Assembly (NCBI GenBank): GCA_948432605.1
Contig: CAOJCV010000003.1
Span: 1 to 35,692, forward strand
Reading direction: 5' to 3'
Length of the DNA stretch: 35,692 nucleotides
DNA from: an uncultured Mycoplasmatota bacterium
GTDB lineage: Bacteria; Bacillota_I; Bacilli_A; RF39; UBA660
Below, in pieces: positions 8,661-18,010 of the stretch; the stretch's first letter is position 1; every line of letters begins with the position of its first letter. A program made the translations under genes and the position numbers. The notes beneath the pieces were generated by a model. It did not search any database and was not told the DNA's origin. It saw only the letters and a program-made list of their open reading frames with translations.

Positions 8661-9599
8661 TTGGAACAATTAAATATGGAAATAAGTATGTTGGAACGTT
8701 ATGGTGAGAATATGACTCGAAAAGAGTATATTACTGATCCTGCTATTGCACGTGATAATGAAATGAAACAATGTATTTTAACTCTTTTAACTCCTGAAAA
8801 AAGTGCTCTTTTGGTAGGAAAGCCTGGAATTGGTAAAACTGCTATAGTAGAAGGTCTTGCATATCGAATTCAAAAAGGTCTTGTTCCAAATGCTCTTTTA
8901 GGGTGGGAAATTATAAAAATTAATGTTACATCTTTATTAGGTTCTGTAACTAAAGATGGGCAAATGGAAAATCGTATTGATTTATTAATAAAAGAATTGA
9001 ATCAAAAAGAAAAAGTAATTTTGTTTATTGATGAAACACATGTTTTAGTAAATAAAAATACGAGTGATAATTCGGGAATTGATTTTGCAAATATGTTAAA
9101 AGCAGGTCTTGATAGAGGTACTATTAAAATGATAGGTGCAACCACAACAGAAGAATATGAAACCTATATTTTACGTGATAGGGCATTTTTAAGAAGATTT
9201 CAAAAAATTGATGTTTTGGAAGCAGATAAACCTACTACTGTTAAAATTTTAATGGGAACTTTGCCTAAAATTGAGAAGCAAATGGGTATTACATTACATT
9301 ATTCTGAATTTATTAAAACGCGAATTATGCAGTTTATTGTAGAGATGACGGATGAATACAAGAGAGTATATGAAGTTGCATCTAGATATCCTGATATTTG
9401 TTTAACAATTCTTTCTAATGCTTTTACTTATGCTTTATTTGATAATGAATCTTATGTATCCATAAAACATGTTTATAAAGCTATTTGTAATGCAAGAAAT
9501 GTTTATGAAGATGTAAAATTAAAAGAAATTGAACGTTTTAAAATTGAATTTCATGATTTAATTGAAGAAGAAAATGTAGATTTGGAAGAAAGGGGATAG
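8661..9599 (+). CDS. Single-domain ClpB/ClpC-like AAA+ ATPase
   Basis: About 312 residues from TTG 8661, chosen because GAGGG (8648-8652) sits eight bases upstream; GTG 8652 overlaps that site. The protein corresponds to the first AAA+ module (D1) of Clp/Hsp100 unfoldases: Walker A GKPGIGKT (53-60), Walker B LFIDETH (121-127), sensor 1 GATTTEEYE, and arginine-finger region DRAFLRRFQ. It has neither the N-terminal repeat domain nor a second AAA+ module, so it is under half the length of ClpB or ClpC (about 810-860 aa). There is no ClpP-binding loop. It may be a stand-alone remodelling ATPase. It is followed after 3 bp by the oxidoreductase, so the two are cotranscribed. Confidence 0.75.
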   Translation: MEQLNMEISMLERYGENMTRKEYITDPAIARDNEMKQCILTLLTPEKSALLVGKPGIGKTAIVEGLAYRIQKGLVPNALLGWEIIKINVTSLLGSVTKDGQMENRIDLLIKELNQKEKVILFIDETHVLVNKNTSDNSGIDFANMLKAGLDRGTIKMIGATTTEEYETYILRDRAFLRRFQKIDVLEADKPTTVKILMGTLPKIEKQMGITLHYSEFIKTRIMQFIVEMTDEYKRVYEVASRYPDICLTILSNAFTYALFDNESYVSIKHVYKAICNARNVYEDVKLKEIERFKIEFHDLIEEENVDLEERG

Positions 9600-9602
9600 A
9601 AA

Positions 9603-10667
9603 ATGGAAAAAATTAAAGTATTTCAAATTGGTTGTGGCAAGATGAGTAAATATATCATGCGTTATATTTATGAAAAAAAAGGAGAAGTTGTTGGGGCTGT
9701 AGATATTTCTGCTGATGTTATTGGTAAAGATATTGGGAATGTTATGGAGACTGAGGATAAGGGTGTTAGGATTGAATCAGTTAAAAAGCTTGATTCTTTA
9801 TTAAAAATGACAAAGCCACAAGTGGCTATAATTACTACAATGAGTTTTTTAAATGACATCGAAGAGTCTATACGTATATGTATTAAAAATGGTGTAAATG
9901 TTTTAACAACTTGTGAGGAAGCTTTTTTTGCAAATAATTCTAATCCTAAGAGTTTTAAGGAATTAGATGCTCTTGCTAAGGCTTTTAAAGTAACAGTGAC
10001 AGGATGTGGATATCAAGACATTTTTTGGGGGAATATGATTACTAGTATCTGTGCTTCTATGCATCGTATCACAAAAATTAAGGGTGTTAGTTCTTATAAT
10101 GTAGAAGATTATGGACTCGCTTTAGCATTAGCTCATGGAGCTGGTTTTACAAAAGAACAGTTTGATTTAGAAATTGCTCAATCAAATAAGATGAGTGAAG
10201 AAGAAAGAATTGCTTTGATGGAAAAACGTGAATTTTTTCCTAGTTATATGTGGAATGTAGTAGGGTGGCTGGCTGATAAATTAGGACTTCATGTAAATTC
10301 TGTACATCAAGAGTGTATTCCTGTCATGGCTTTAGAGAATTTAGAAAGCATAACTTTGAGTCAAACAATTGATAAAGGTATGGTTCGAGGTATGAATGCA
10401 ATTGTTACTGCTATGACAAAGGAAGATATAATTTTAGAAATTGAATGTATAGGAAAAGTTTACATGGAATCAGAATCTGATTTAAATGAATGGACTATTT
10501 ACGGAGAACCAACTACACATGTATCAAATGAAAAACCTAATACGGTAGAATTAACTTGTGCAGATGTGGTAAATCGAATACCACAAATTATAAAAATGCG
10601 TAGTGGTTTTGTTTCAACAAGTGAATATCCAGAACCAAAATATATTGTAAATGAATTTGAAGTGTAG
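9603..10667 (+). CDS. DapB-like oxidoreductase, similar to 2,4-diaminopentanoate dehydrogenase
   Basis: 354 residues. The N-terminal Rossmann fold starts with VFQIGCGKMSKYI (dinucleotide loop) and continues with VVGAVDIS and VLTTCEE, as in dihydrodipicolinate-reductase-fold enzymes. Length and the central segments (TGCGYQDIFWGNM, ALAHGAGFTKEQF) resemble the 2,4-diaminopentanoate dehydrogenase (Ord) group, which oxidises 2,4-diaminopentanoate with NAD(P)+ in ornithine fermentation. No other ornithine-fermentation gene is in the window, so the physiological substrate is open; another amino-acid dehydrogenase of the same fold is possible. It starts 3 bp after the AAA+ gene with an AAGGGG site inside that gene's end, and the deacetylase follows 13 bp later. 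Confidence 0.6.
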   Translation: MEKIKVFQIGCGKMSKYIMRYIYEKKGEVVGAVDISADVIGKDIGNVMETEDKGVRIESVKKLDSLLKMTKPQVAIITTMSFLNDIEESIRICIKNGVNVLTTCEEAFFANNSNPKSFKELDALAKAFKVTVTGCGYQDIFWGNMITSICASMHRITKIKGVSSYNVEDYGLALALAHGAGFTKEQFDLEIAQSNKMSEEERIALMEKREFFPSYMWNVVGWLADKLGLHVNSVHQECIPVMALENLESITLSQTIDKGMVRGMNAIVTAMTKEDIILEIECIGKVYMESESDLNEWTIYGEPTTHVSNEKPNTVELTCADVVNRIPQIIKMRSGFVSTSEYPEPKYIVNEFEV

Positions 10668-10680
10668 TGTGAGGTAAACT

Positions 10681-12102
10681 ATGAAGAGTGTAAAATTAGA
10701 GGAAAAAATTGTTATTGTTTTAATAAGTATTTTATTACTTATTGTAATCCCTTTGGTTTTTTCTACTCTTTTTTTTAATAAGTTTCAAATAAAAGATTTT
10801 GATTCTGTTCTTGAAATAGCATATCAAAGTGAAATAACTTTTTTAGGTGGAACTGTTTGTTATGGAAATGCTTTTTCTTGTTTCGATGTAGAAGTGCATT
10901 CAGAAGGAGAAGTTGATTCTTTTAAAATTGGAACATATCAAATGAAATATACTTATATGTTTGACGGAAAAATTTTAGAAAAGATGCAAACAGTTAATGT
11001 TGTAGATAAAACTCCACCTGTGTTAGAAATAGAAGATAGGGAATATACTTATTGTAAAAATGGTAAAGTTCCAAAATATTCTTATAAAGCAGTTGATAAT
11101 TTGGATGGGGACATAACTGATAAAGTTTCTTCTTCTATTATAGATGGTCATATTGTATTTTCTGTTACTGATTCTAGTGGAAATACTACTACAATTGAGA
11201 AACAAGCTATGTTGAAGGATGAGGAAGCCCCAACCATTTTGTTAAAGGGAGAGGAAAAAATGTTTTTGTCTTTAGATGAAGCTTATAATGAACCAGGTGT
11301 AAGTGCTTATGATAATTGTGATGGAGAAATTTCTCAAAAAGTTGTCGTAGACGGAAAGGTGGATGAAAAGAAGCCTGGAACTTATATCCTAACATATACT
11401 GTAATGGATGAAAGTGGAAATATGGCTCATATAAGTAGATCAGTTGTTGTTGAAGATAAAAAAATAGTAGGAAGAGTTATTTATTTAACATTTGATGATG
11501 GACCAAGTGCATATACTACAAAGTTATTGGATATTTTAAAGAAATACAATGCAAAAGCAACTTTTTTTGTTACAAATCAATCTTTATCTTATGGTTATGA
11601 TAATGTTATTTTAAGAGCTTACCAAGAAGGACATACGATTGGTCTTCATTCTTATTCTCATAATTATGCCATTTATCAAAGTGAGCAAGCTTATTTTGAT
11701 GATTTATATAAAATTCAAGAAAAGGTTAAAAATATTACAGGTCATACTTCTAAAATTATTCGTTTTCCTGGAGGTAGTTCTAATACTATTAGTCGTCAAT
11801 ATGATGGTGGATCTAAAATTATGAGCAAACTTACTAAGTTAGTTTTAGAAAAGGGTTTTCGTTATTATGATTGGAATATTGTTAGTGGCGATGCAGGGCA
11901 GACAGAAAGTTCTTCTGAAATTATTTCTAATGTGACAAAAGAGTTTGGAAAATTCTCGACTCCAATTGTTTTGCAACATGATATTAAGAGTTTTAGTGTG
12001 GATGCAGTGGAAGGTATTTTATCTTATGGGGTTCAAAACGGTTATAGGTTTGAAGCTATTACTATGAATACACCACTTATCCAACATCGTGTTAATAATT
12101 AA
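10681..12102 (+). CDS. Membrane-anchored polysaccharide deacetylase with Ig-like domains
   Basis: 473 residues. A membrane anchor (about 10-32) is followed by two DUF5011/bacterial-Ig-like repeats (about 115-165 and 180-250; motifs DKTPPVLEI, YDNCDGEIS, GTYILTYTVMDESGN). A NodB-type catalytic domain runs from about 262 to the end. Catalytic motifs are visible: TFDDGPS with D272/D273, H323-x3-H327 in HSYSH for metal binding, RFPGGSSN, YDWN and the closing LQHD. The enzyme should remove acetyl groups from cell-wall N-acetylglucosamine or N-acetylmuramic acid outside the membrane, as PgdA- or PdaA-type enzymes do. It is the last gene of the three-gene run, with ribosome binding site GTGAGG. Confidence 0.88.
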   Translation: MKSVKLEEKIVIVLISILLLIVIPLVFSTLFFNKFQIKDFDSVLEIAYQSEITFLGGTVCYGNAFSCFDVEVHSEGEVDSFKIGTYQMKYTYMFDGKILEKMQTVNVVDKTPPVLEIEDREYTYCKNGKVPKYSYKAVDNLDGDITDKVSSSIIDGHIVFSVTDSSGNTTTIEKQAMLKDEEAPTILLKGEEKMFLSLDEAYNEPGVSAYDNCDGEISQKVVVDGKVDEKKPGTYILTYTVMDESGNMAHISRSVVVEDKKIVGRVIYLTFDDGPSAYTTKLLDILKKYNAKATFFVTNQSLSYGYDNVILRAYQEGHTIGLHSYSHNYAIYQSEQAYFDDLYKIQEKVKNITGHTSKIIRFPGGSSNTISRQYDGGSKIMSKLTKLVLEKGFRYYDWNIVSGDAGQTESSSEIISNVTKEFGKFSTPIVLQHDIKSFSVDAVEGILSYGVQNGYRFEAITMNTPLIQHRVNN

Positions 12103-12126
12103 AAAGAGCCATTTGGCTCATTTTTT
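12103..12126. terminator. Bidirectional terminator between convergent genes
   Basis: Stem GAGCC/GGCTC with a four-base loop, flanked by A-rich sequence on the left and six T on the right. It works for the deacetylase on + and for the LigD-like gene on - (ending at 12136). Confidence 0.85.
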
Positions 12127-12135
12127 AGTAAAGAT

Positions 12136-13554
12136 TTATTGCGAAATATTCCAAAAATTTTCCCAAGGATCTTTTCTTTTTAATCTTTTTAAAGCAGTTT
12201 CGATTGTTATTTCATCTGGTTTGATAGTATTCAATTCACTCCATTTAATGGGGAGTGAAATACTTAATTTCTTTTTTATTCTAATAGAGTAGGGAGCAAC
12301 ACTTGTTGCACCTTTTGTATTTCTTATCCAATCAATGAAAATTTTTCCATTACGTTCATTCATTCTTACATTGCTCGTGTATTTATCAGGCCATTTCATT
12401 TCCATGATTTTGGCAATATTTTTAGAAAAATCTTTTGCTTCGTTCCAACTTTTTAACGAGCTAATGGGGACTAATACGTGATACCCTTTGCCACCACTTG
12501 TTTTTAAAAATGAAGTGAGTTTTAATTCATCTAAAATACTTTTTAGGTCCATTACGCCTTGACGAACTTTTTCTAAGTTTAATTTTTTGTCGGGATCTAA
12601 GTCAAATACAATGATATCTGGTTTTTTTAGTTTTGTAGTTTTACATCCCCATATGTGAAATTCATAACTGTTTCTTTGAACTTCTGTTATAAATCCTACA
12701 GAATTTTTTATATAATAGTAATCTTCTTTTTTTCTAGTCTCATTTTTAATGATTTTTTTCCCTAAATTTTTATTAGATGTTTCAAAATGTTTTTTATAAA
12801 ATTTTTCTCCTTCTATGCCATTAGGGCATCGAATGGTACTAATTAATCTTTTTTCAAAAAAAGGCATTATTCTAGGAATGATTTTTTTATAATAATCTAC
12901 TATATTTTTTTTAGTGATTTTAGGTTTTTTATATATGATTTTATCAGGATGAGTAATTTCAATTTTTTCCAATTCTTGATTTTCTCTTGTTAAATATTTT
13001 TTTGGAGTAATATTTTTTTCAATTTCACTCATTGTTCGATTGGTTTTGATACTTGTTTTAAATTGATTTATATTTTTATATCCTTTAATATTATCTTTTT
13101 CTTTAATTAATAACCAATTGTCTTCTTTAAAATGTACTAGACTCCATTGTCCCTTTAAACGTTTTCCATCCAATTTAAATTTTAAATTGCCATTTTTTAG
13201 AGACCTTTGAGGATTTTCGATTGGAATCCAATATCCTTCATCCCAAAGCATCACAGTTCCACCTCCATATTCTCCTTGAGGAATTGTTCCTTCAAAATGT
13301 CGATAACTTAAAGGGTGATCTTCTACATGTATTGCTAATCGTTTTTCTGTGGTATTATAGGATGGACCTTTTGGAATAGCAAAGCTTAATAGGGTACCAT
13401 TTAATTCTAATCTAAAATCATAATGATCTTTTCTTGCTAGATGATGTTGTACAACAAAGTGTAATTTTTTTTTCGTTTTTTCTATTTTGCCATATGGTTC
13501 TTTTGTTTTTTTAAAGTTTCTTTTTTTATTATATTGCTTTAAGTCTTTTTTCAT
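12136..13554 (-). CDS. LigD-like protein: phosphoesterase plus polymerase, no ligase
   Basis: 472 residues. Residues 25-170 are the LigD 3'-phosphoesterase (PE) domain. HHLARKDHYDFRLELNG supplies H38, H44, D46 and R48; HVEDHP supplies H80; PKGPS and the TIPQGEYGGGTVMLWDEG block are intact. Residues about 195-470 are the LigD polymerase/primase domain: THPDKIIY, RCPNG, VFDLDPD (metal-binding aspartates), TSGGKGYHVLVP and DWIRN. The ATP-dependent ligase domain that LigD proteins normally carry is absent, with neither a KxDG motif nor room for one. It probably processes DNA ends and adds nucleotides in end joining with a separate ligase and Ku, neither of which is in the window. The gene stands alone, converging on the deacetylase. 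Confidence 0.88.
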   Translation of the reverse strand: MKKDLKQYNKKRNFKKTKEPYGKIEKTKKKLHFVVQHHLARKDHYDFRLELNGTLLSFAIPKGPSYNTTEKRLAIHVEDHPLSYRHFEGTIPQGEYGGGTVMLWDEGYWIPIENPQRSLKNGNLKFKLDGKRLKGQWSLVHFKEDNWLLIKEKDNIKGYKNINQFKTSIKTNRTMSEIEKNITPKKYLTRENQELEKIEITHPDKIIYKKPKITKKNIVDYYKKIIPRIMPFFEKRLISTIRCPNGIEGEKFYKKHFETSNKNLGKKIIKNETRKKEDYYYIKNSVGFITEVQRNSYEFHIWGCKTTKLKKPDIIVFDLDPDKKLNLEKVRQGVMDLKSILDELKLTSFLKTSGGKGYHVLVPISSLKSWNEAKDFSKNIAKIMEMKWPDKYTSNVRMNERNGKIFIDWIRNTKGATSVAPYSIRIKKKLSISLPIKWSELNTIKPDEITIETALKRLKRKDPWENFWNISQ

Positions 13555-13616
13555 AATATATCACATGATTAGTTTGTAATTAAAATACAAAGTTATTCTT
13601 AAATCTTAATTTTGTC

Positions 13617-13650
13617 AAAAAAAAGTCCATAATATCGTGTATTACGAACT
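13617..13650 (-). terminator. Terminator of the tRNA-His transcript
   Basis: Read on the minus strand, a ten-pair stem (AGTTCGTAAT with ATTATGGACT, two G-U pairs) and seven-base loop is followed by eight T (13624-13617). The wobble pairs become mismatches on the plus strand, so it acts for leftward transcription. Confidence 0.7.
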
Positions 13651-13688
13651 TTTTTTTATTCACACAAAGGTGTGTGTCAATTTTAATA

Positions 13689-13765
13689 TGGGGCGAAATA
13701 TGGGGATCGAACCCATGCATGCTAGAGCCACAATCTAGTGTGTTAACCACTTCACCAATTCCGCC
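13689..13765 (-). tRNA. tRNA-His (GTG anticodon)
   Basis: On the minus strand the cloverleaf is complete: acceptor stem GCGGAAT/ATTTCGC, D arm with TGGTGAAGTGG, anticodon stem CTAGA/TCTAG closing loop TTGTGGC (anticodon GTG), and T arm ATGGG-TTCGATC-CCCAT. The extra G at -1 opposite C73, the identity mark of tRNA-His, is encoded, and CCA is encoded too (13689-13691). It is an isolated tRNA gene upstream of the LigD-like gene. Confidence 0.95.
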
Positions 13766-13846
13766 ATACAAGAATTATTCTAACAAATTCTTGTTTCTTT
13801 TTCAAGTATATATTATAATTATTTTAGGAAAGAAGTGATTTTTGTG

Positions 13847-14053
13847 ATGATTTTAAATATTTTTACGGATTTATGGGATACTTTTTTAGATTTTATTGAG
13901 CCTCTTACATCTTTTTTAAAAGAAACATGGAGTGATCTTAATACTTTTTTATTAAAATATATGTCTCAAGATGTTATGAATATTTTGGCTTTTGGAATTG
14001 TTGTTGCTATTATACTAATTGTTGTTTTAGCAGTAATTAATAATAAAAATTAG
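13847..14053 (+). CDS. Small single-pass membrane protein, unknown
   Basis: 68 residues from ATG 13847 (AGAAG site upstream; GTG starts at 13835 and 13844 are also possible). An amphipathic N-terminal half rich in Phe, Trp and Asp (NIFTDLWDTFLDFIEPL) is followed by one strong membrane segment (ILAFGIVVAIILIVVLAVI) and a short basic tail. A TATAAT box lies at 13814-13819. A terminator follows at 14096-14130, so it is its own transcription unit. The composition resembles small membrane regulators or toxin-like peptides, but there is no positive evidence for either. Confidence 0.6.
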   Translation: MILNIFTDLWDTFLDFIEPLTSFLKETWSDLNTFLLKYMSQDVMNILAFGIVVAIILIVVLAVINNKN

Positions 14054-14095
14054 TCATTTATTTTTTTAAGTAGTTAAATATTTTTTAAGTTTTTT

Positions 14096-14130
14096 GTTCC
14101 ATACTAAAAAAAAATAGTGGAACTTTTTTT
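14096..14130 (+). terminator. Intrinsic terminator
   Basis: Stem GTTCC/GGAAC extended by ACTA/TAGT around an A-rich loop, then seven T. It ends the small membrane-protein transcript. Confidence 0.75.
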
Positions 14131-14183
14131 AATACTTTGATAAAATAATACGGAGAGTAAACAGAGGTCTGGGATGTGTTGTA

Positions 14184-14765
14184 GTGAATAAAGAGGAAGT
14201 TTATACTATTTTAACTATTGTTATTTCCATTGTAGCAATTTTTCAAACGTGGAAGCAAATGCAGTTAAATACTAAAGAAGTTTTATTTGAAAAAAGAATG
14301 GATGCTTTGTTTGTTTATGAAAAATTAATTAATTTTTATGTTCAAAATAAACACATTTTTTTGTCTAAATCATTGAGTGCTGATAAAATTAAGAAACTTT
14401 ATTTATCTATGACTCTTCTTTTTGATTTGCATGATGAAAGTGATATTGAGAAGCTAAAACTTATGATAGAAAAAATTCCTTTTCTTTTTTGTGGCTCTTA
14501 TATTTTCTTTTTACAAAACTTTTTGTATACGATTTTCTTTTTTATTCAAAAAATTTATTATACTCAAAAATTTTTAGAAAAAATAGAAAAATTTCAAGTT
14601 ATAGAAATTTTACTTTTGAAAGATTATTTTCTAAATAAAACTTTTTCTAAAAGCTGGGCGTCAGAGCAAAATCTTTTATCCACAACTTATGATTACATTC
14701 AAGAAAAGAGAATAATGAGAAAATTAAAAAGACAAATTAATTTATTTTATTCTTTTCGAAAATAA
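14184..14765 (+). CDS. Membrane-associated protein of unknown function
   Basis: 193 residues from GTG 14184; the ribosome binding site is weak. The N-terminus is a membrane segment (TILTIVISIVAIFQTW, about 8-23). A Phe/Lys/Leu-rich helical body follows, with a second hydrophobic stretch at about 100-125 (PFLFCGSYIFFLQNFLYTIFFFI), and it ends in a basic helix (RIMRKLKRQINLFYSFRK). Topology suggests two membrane contacts with a cytoplasmic helical domain between them. No family motif is recognised. It is flanked by terminators on both sides, so it is transcribed alone. Confidence 0.6.
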   Translation: MNKEEVYTILTIVISIVAIFQTWKQMQLNTKEVLFEKRMDALFVYEKLINFYVQNKHIFLSKSLSADKIKKLYLSMTLLFDLHDESDIEKLKLMIEKIPFLFCGSYIFFLQNFLYTIFFFIQKIYYTQKFLEKIEKFQVIEILLLKDYFLNKTFSKSWASEQNLLSTTYDYIQEKRIMRKLKRQINLFYSFRK

Positions 14766-14811
14766 TTGAAATATCTTTTTTGATTAGTTCCATTTCAATT
14801 TTCTTTTTTTT
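14764..14811 (+). terminator. Intrinsic terminator
   Basis: Perfect nine-base stem AATTGAAAT/ATTTCAATT (14764-14772 and 14792-14800) with a 19-base loop, followed by a T-rich tail. Confidence 0.65.
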
Positions 14812-14872
14812 AAATATTGTGCTAGAATAGAAGTAATACAAATCATTACTTTTTTTTGTCAGGAGGCATAGT

Positions 14873-17800
14873 ATGGATAATATCGAAAAAGAAATATTAA
14901 AGGCTGTAACTCGTTTAGATTATCAAAAAGGACTAAATTATGATGAGGATTATATAGATCATGTTGGGACATCTAATATAAGTAATCAAAAAACTCTTCA
15001 GTTTTTAGTTGAATCTGAGCGTTCTAATAAAAAGTATGTTGTTCAAGTAGATTCTAAAAATGGGAGAATAAATAGAACTTTTTGTACGTGTCCTCAATTT
15101 CGAGAAACGCAGTCTTGTAAACATGTAGCAGCTTGTTTGGTATGTTATTCTGATAAATTATTAAGTATTCAAGATACTAAAGTGGTGGAGTTAAAAACTA
15201 AACAATTGTTTCAAAAACTAAAGTCTGAATTTGAAAATGAAATTACAAAAAAAGAAGAAGTTCATGTTATTCCATATATTACTAAAGATACAAGTTATTA
15301 TTATGATGTTGTGACTTTAAAAGTTAAAATAGGTGTAGATAAAATGTATTCTCTTTTGGGAAAATATAATGCTTTTAAAAATGCATTCCGTGATGAAGAA
15401 GAATATAATTTTGGAACAAATTTTAAATATGATCCTAAGAAACATTTTTTTAATGAGACAAGTTTAAAAGTATTTTCTATCATTAATGGGTTAGCTAATA
15501 AAAGGAGTCTTTCAGGAAATTCTATTGTTTTGGATGATGATTCTTTAAAGGAACTATTAAAACTTTTTAAAGATGGTATTTATATGGAAGAAAATAGGCA
15601 AAAAACGCCTATTCGAAATGCTTTTCCATTACAAATGAATTTATCAAAAGAAAATCACAAATATAAAATGCATTTTGAAAGTGATATTCAATATGTAGAA
15701 AGTTTAACTGAAGATTATGAATATATATTACTCTCTAATGTAATTTATCATTTAAATAAAAAGCAAAGAGTTCTTTTAGAAGAATGTTTAAATCATAATA
15801 TGAAAGAATTTATTTTTGAAGAATCGGCTTTTGATGATTTTCAAAAAAGCGTGTTAAGAGTTGTTAAAGATTCTGTTAAATTAGACGAGAGTGTTAAAGA
15901 TCTTGTCTTAGTTTCTAAACCTGAGGTTAAGTTTTACTTTGATTTAAATGAAGATAATATTACTTGTATTCCTAAATTTATTTATAATGAAGAAGAAGTT
16001 TCTTTTTTTGATAAATCTTTAAATATTATAAGAGATGTAGATTATGAATCTGAAGTAGTCAATATTTTAGCTTCTTATGAATTTCATAAAATGAATCATA
16101 TTTTTTTGTTAGATGATTTTGATTTAATGTGTGAATTTATGGATGGAGGATTGGATGAAATTTCAAAGATATATCCTGTTTATACTTCTGAAAATTTAAA
16201 AAATACAAATGTTTTAAAATCTAGTTCTATAACAACTCATTTTAGTATTGGACAAGGACAAATTTTAAATTATGATTTTGATTTAGGTGGGATTGATAAT
16301 TCTGAACTTGATAATATTCTTCTTTCTATGAAAGCAAAGAAAAAGTATTTTCGTCTTAAAAATGGAGATGTTTTATCTTTGGAACAAGATAATTTAAAGC
16401 AATTAAAAGATTTAACTGAAGAGTTAGAAATTGAAGGAGATCAAGGTACTATTCCAAAATATCGGGCTTTATATTTAGATTCTTTGAAAGAAAAAAAATA
16501 TGGAATTATTAAAACTGATTCTTTTTTTCAACAATTTATTCAACAGTTTAAAGAATTTCAACATTCTGAGGTTTCTTTTACAGATAATGAATTACAAACT
16601 TTACGAGATTATCAAATTGATGGCGTAAAATGGTTGTATACTATTTGTAAATGTGGATTTGGTGGTATTTTAGCTGATGAGATGGGGCTTGGTAAATCTT
16701 TACAAACAATTACTTTTATTAAACGTTTGCTTGAAGAAGCAAATGATGCAAAATTTTTAATAGTTTGTCCTACTTCTTTAGTCTATAACTGGGAAAATGA
16801 GTTTTTGAAATTTGCACCTGAATTAAAATTTCAAGTATTTTCTGGAAATAGAGTGGATCGACGTTCTTTACTTGATTCCTTTTCTGGAAATATATTTATT
16901 ACTTCTTATGGATTACTTCGAGAAGACATAGAAGTGTATCAATCAAAATCTTTTCGAGTGTTCGTTATTGATGAAGCTCAAAATATTAAAAATCCAAAAA
17001 CTGGACTTGCGAAAGCAGTAAAAAGTATTATTTCTGAAACAAAATTAGCATTAACAGGAACTCCTATTGAAAATTCTATTGTTGAACTTTGGAGTATCTT
17101 TGATTTTATTATGCCAGGCTTTTTATCAAGTCTTGTAAAATTTCAACAAAAGTATAAAATTAAAGAATTTGATGAAGATACAAATAAGTTACTTGCTACT
17201 TTAAAAGCTCAAGTAAAACCATTTATTTTGAGAAGAAAAAAAGCTGATGTAGTAAAAGATTTACCTGATAAAATTGAGAATAATATTTTTATTGATTTAA
17301 ATGAAGAACAGAAAAAATATTATGCTGCTGAGGTTAAGTATGTAAATGATGAAATGACTAAGCTGATTCAAAGTGGAGGTTTTATAAGAAATAAGATGTT
17401 GATTTTGTCTTTACTTACTAAGTTAAGACAACTTTGTATTGATCCTAGAATATGTATAGATAATTATAATGGGGGAAGTTCTAAAATTGAACATTTGATT
17501 GATCAAATTAAAGAAGTTGTGGCAAATGGACATAAGATCTTACTTTTTACTAGTTTTAAAACAGCTTTAAATATTGTGCATGAAGAATTAGAAAAGGAAA
17601 ATATTTCCAGTTATATTATTTCTGGAGATGTCCCATCTAAAAAAAGACAAATGTTGGTAGATGCTTTTAATAAGGATGAAACAAATGTATTTTTGATCAT
17701 GTTAAAAAGTGGTGGAACAGGTCTTAATCTTACTAGTGCAGATGTAGTCATTCATTTGGATTTATGGTGGAATCCACAGGCTGAGAATCAAGCTACTGAT

Positions 17801-18010
17801 CGTACTCATAGAATAGGACAAACAAAAAATGTTGAAGTCATCAAACTTATTTGTAAAGGTACTATTGAGGAAAAAATCCTTGCTTTGCAAGAAAAGAAAA
17901 AAATTCTATCTGATAAAATGATAGAAGAGGATATGGATGATAATACATATCTTAAAAATCTTTCAGAGCAAGATATTAGAGATTTACTTGCTTATGAGAA
18001 TAAAGATTAA
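14873..18010 (+). CDS. SNF2-family helicase with N-terminal SWIM zinc finger
   Basis: 1045 residues. A SWIM zinc finger lies near the N-terminus (C71-x-C73 ... C82-x-H84, within TFCTCPQFRETQSCKHVAAC). A middle region of about 450 residues matches the bacterial SNF2 accessory domain. The SNF2 ATPase core starts at about 575: LRDYQIDGVKWL, motif I ADEMGLGKS (about 600), motif II VIDEAQNIKNP (about 699), motif III LALTGTPIENS. The C-terminal lobe holds GGTGLNLTSADVVIH, DLWWNPQAENQATDR and THRIGQ. This is a DNA-translocating ATPase of the Bacillota YwqA/HepA-like type, implicated in chromatin or transcription-complex remodelling. The start is fixed by AGGAGG at 14861. Its stop overlaps the end of the tspO pseudogene on the other strand. 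Confidence 0.92.
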   Translation: MDNIEKEILKAVTRLDYQKGLNYDEDYIDHVGTSNISNQKTLQFLVESERSNKKYVVQVDSKNGRINRTFCTCPQFRETQSCKHVAACLVCYSDKLLSIQDTKVVELKTKQLFQKLKSEFENEITKKEEVHVIPYITKDTSYYYDVVTLKVKIGVDKMYSLLGKYNAFKNAFRDEEEYNFGTNFKYDPKKHFFNETSLKVFSIINGLANKRSLSGNSIVLDDDSLKELLKLFKDGIYMEENRQKTPIRNAFPLQMNLSKENHKYKMHFESDIQYVESLTEDYEYILLSNVIYHLNKKQRVLLEECLNHNMKEFIFEESAFDDFQKSVLRVVKDSVKLDESVKDLVLVSKPEVKFYFDLNEDNITCIPKFIYNEEEVSFFDKSLNIIRDVDYESEVVNILASYEFHKMNHIFLLDDFDLMCEFMDGGLDEISKIYPVYTSENLKNTNVLKSSSITTHFSIGQGQILNYDFDLGGIDNSELDNILLSMKAKKKYFRLKNGDVLSLEQDNLKQLKDLTEELEIEGDQGTIPKYRALYLDSLKEKKYGIIKTDSFFQQFIQQFKEFQHSEVSFTDNELQTLRDYQIDGVKWLYTICKCGFGGILADEMGLGKSLQTITFIKRLLEEANDAKFLIVCPTSLVYNWENEFLKFAPELKFQVFSGNRVDRRSLLDSFSGNIFITSYGLLREDIEVYQSKSFRVFVIDEAQNIKNPKTGLAKAVKSIISETKLALTGTPIENSIVELWSIFDFIMPGFLSSLVKFQQKYKIKEFDEDTNKLLATLKAQVKPFILRRKKADVVKDLPDKIENNIFIDLNEEQKKYYAAEVKYVNDEMTKLIQSGGFIRNKMLILSLLTKLRQLCIDPRICIDNYNGGSSKIEHLIDQIKEVVANGHKILLFTSFKTALNIVHEELEKENISSYIISGDVPSKKRQMLVDAFNKDETNVFLIMLKSGGTGLNLTSADVVIHLDLWWNPQAENQATDRTHRIGQTKNVEVIKLICKGTIEEKILALQEKKKILSDKMIEEDMDDNTYLKNLSEQDIRDLLAYENKD

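Noticed and set aside
13580-13771. A minus-strand frame over 13580-13771
   Set aside because: It covers the tRNA-His gene and its terminator and is not protein-coding.
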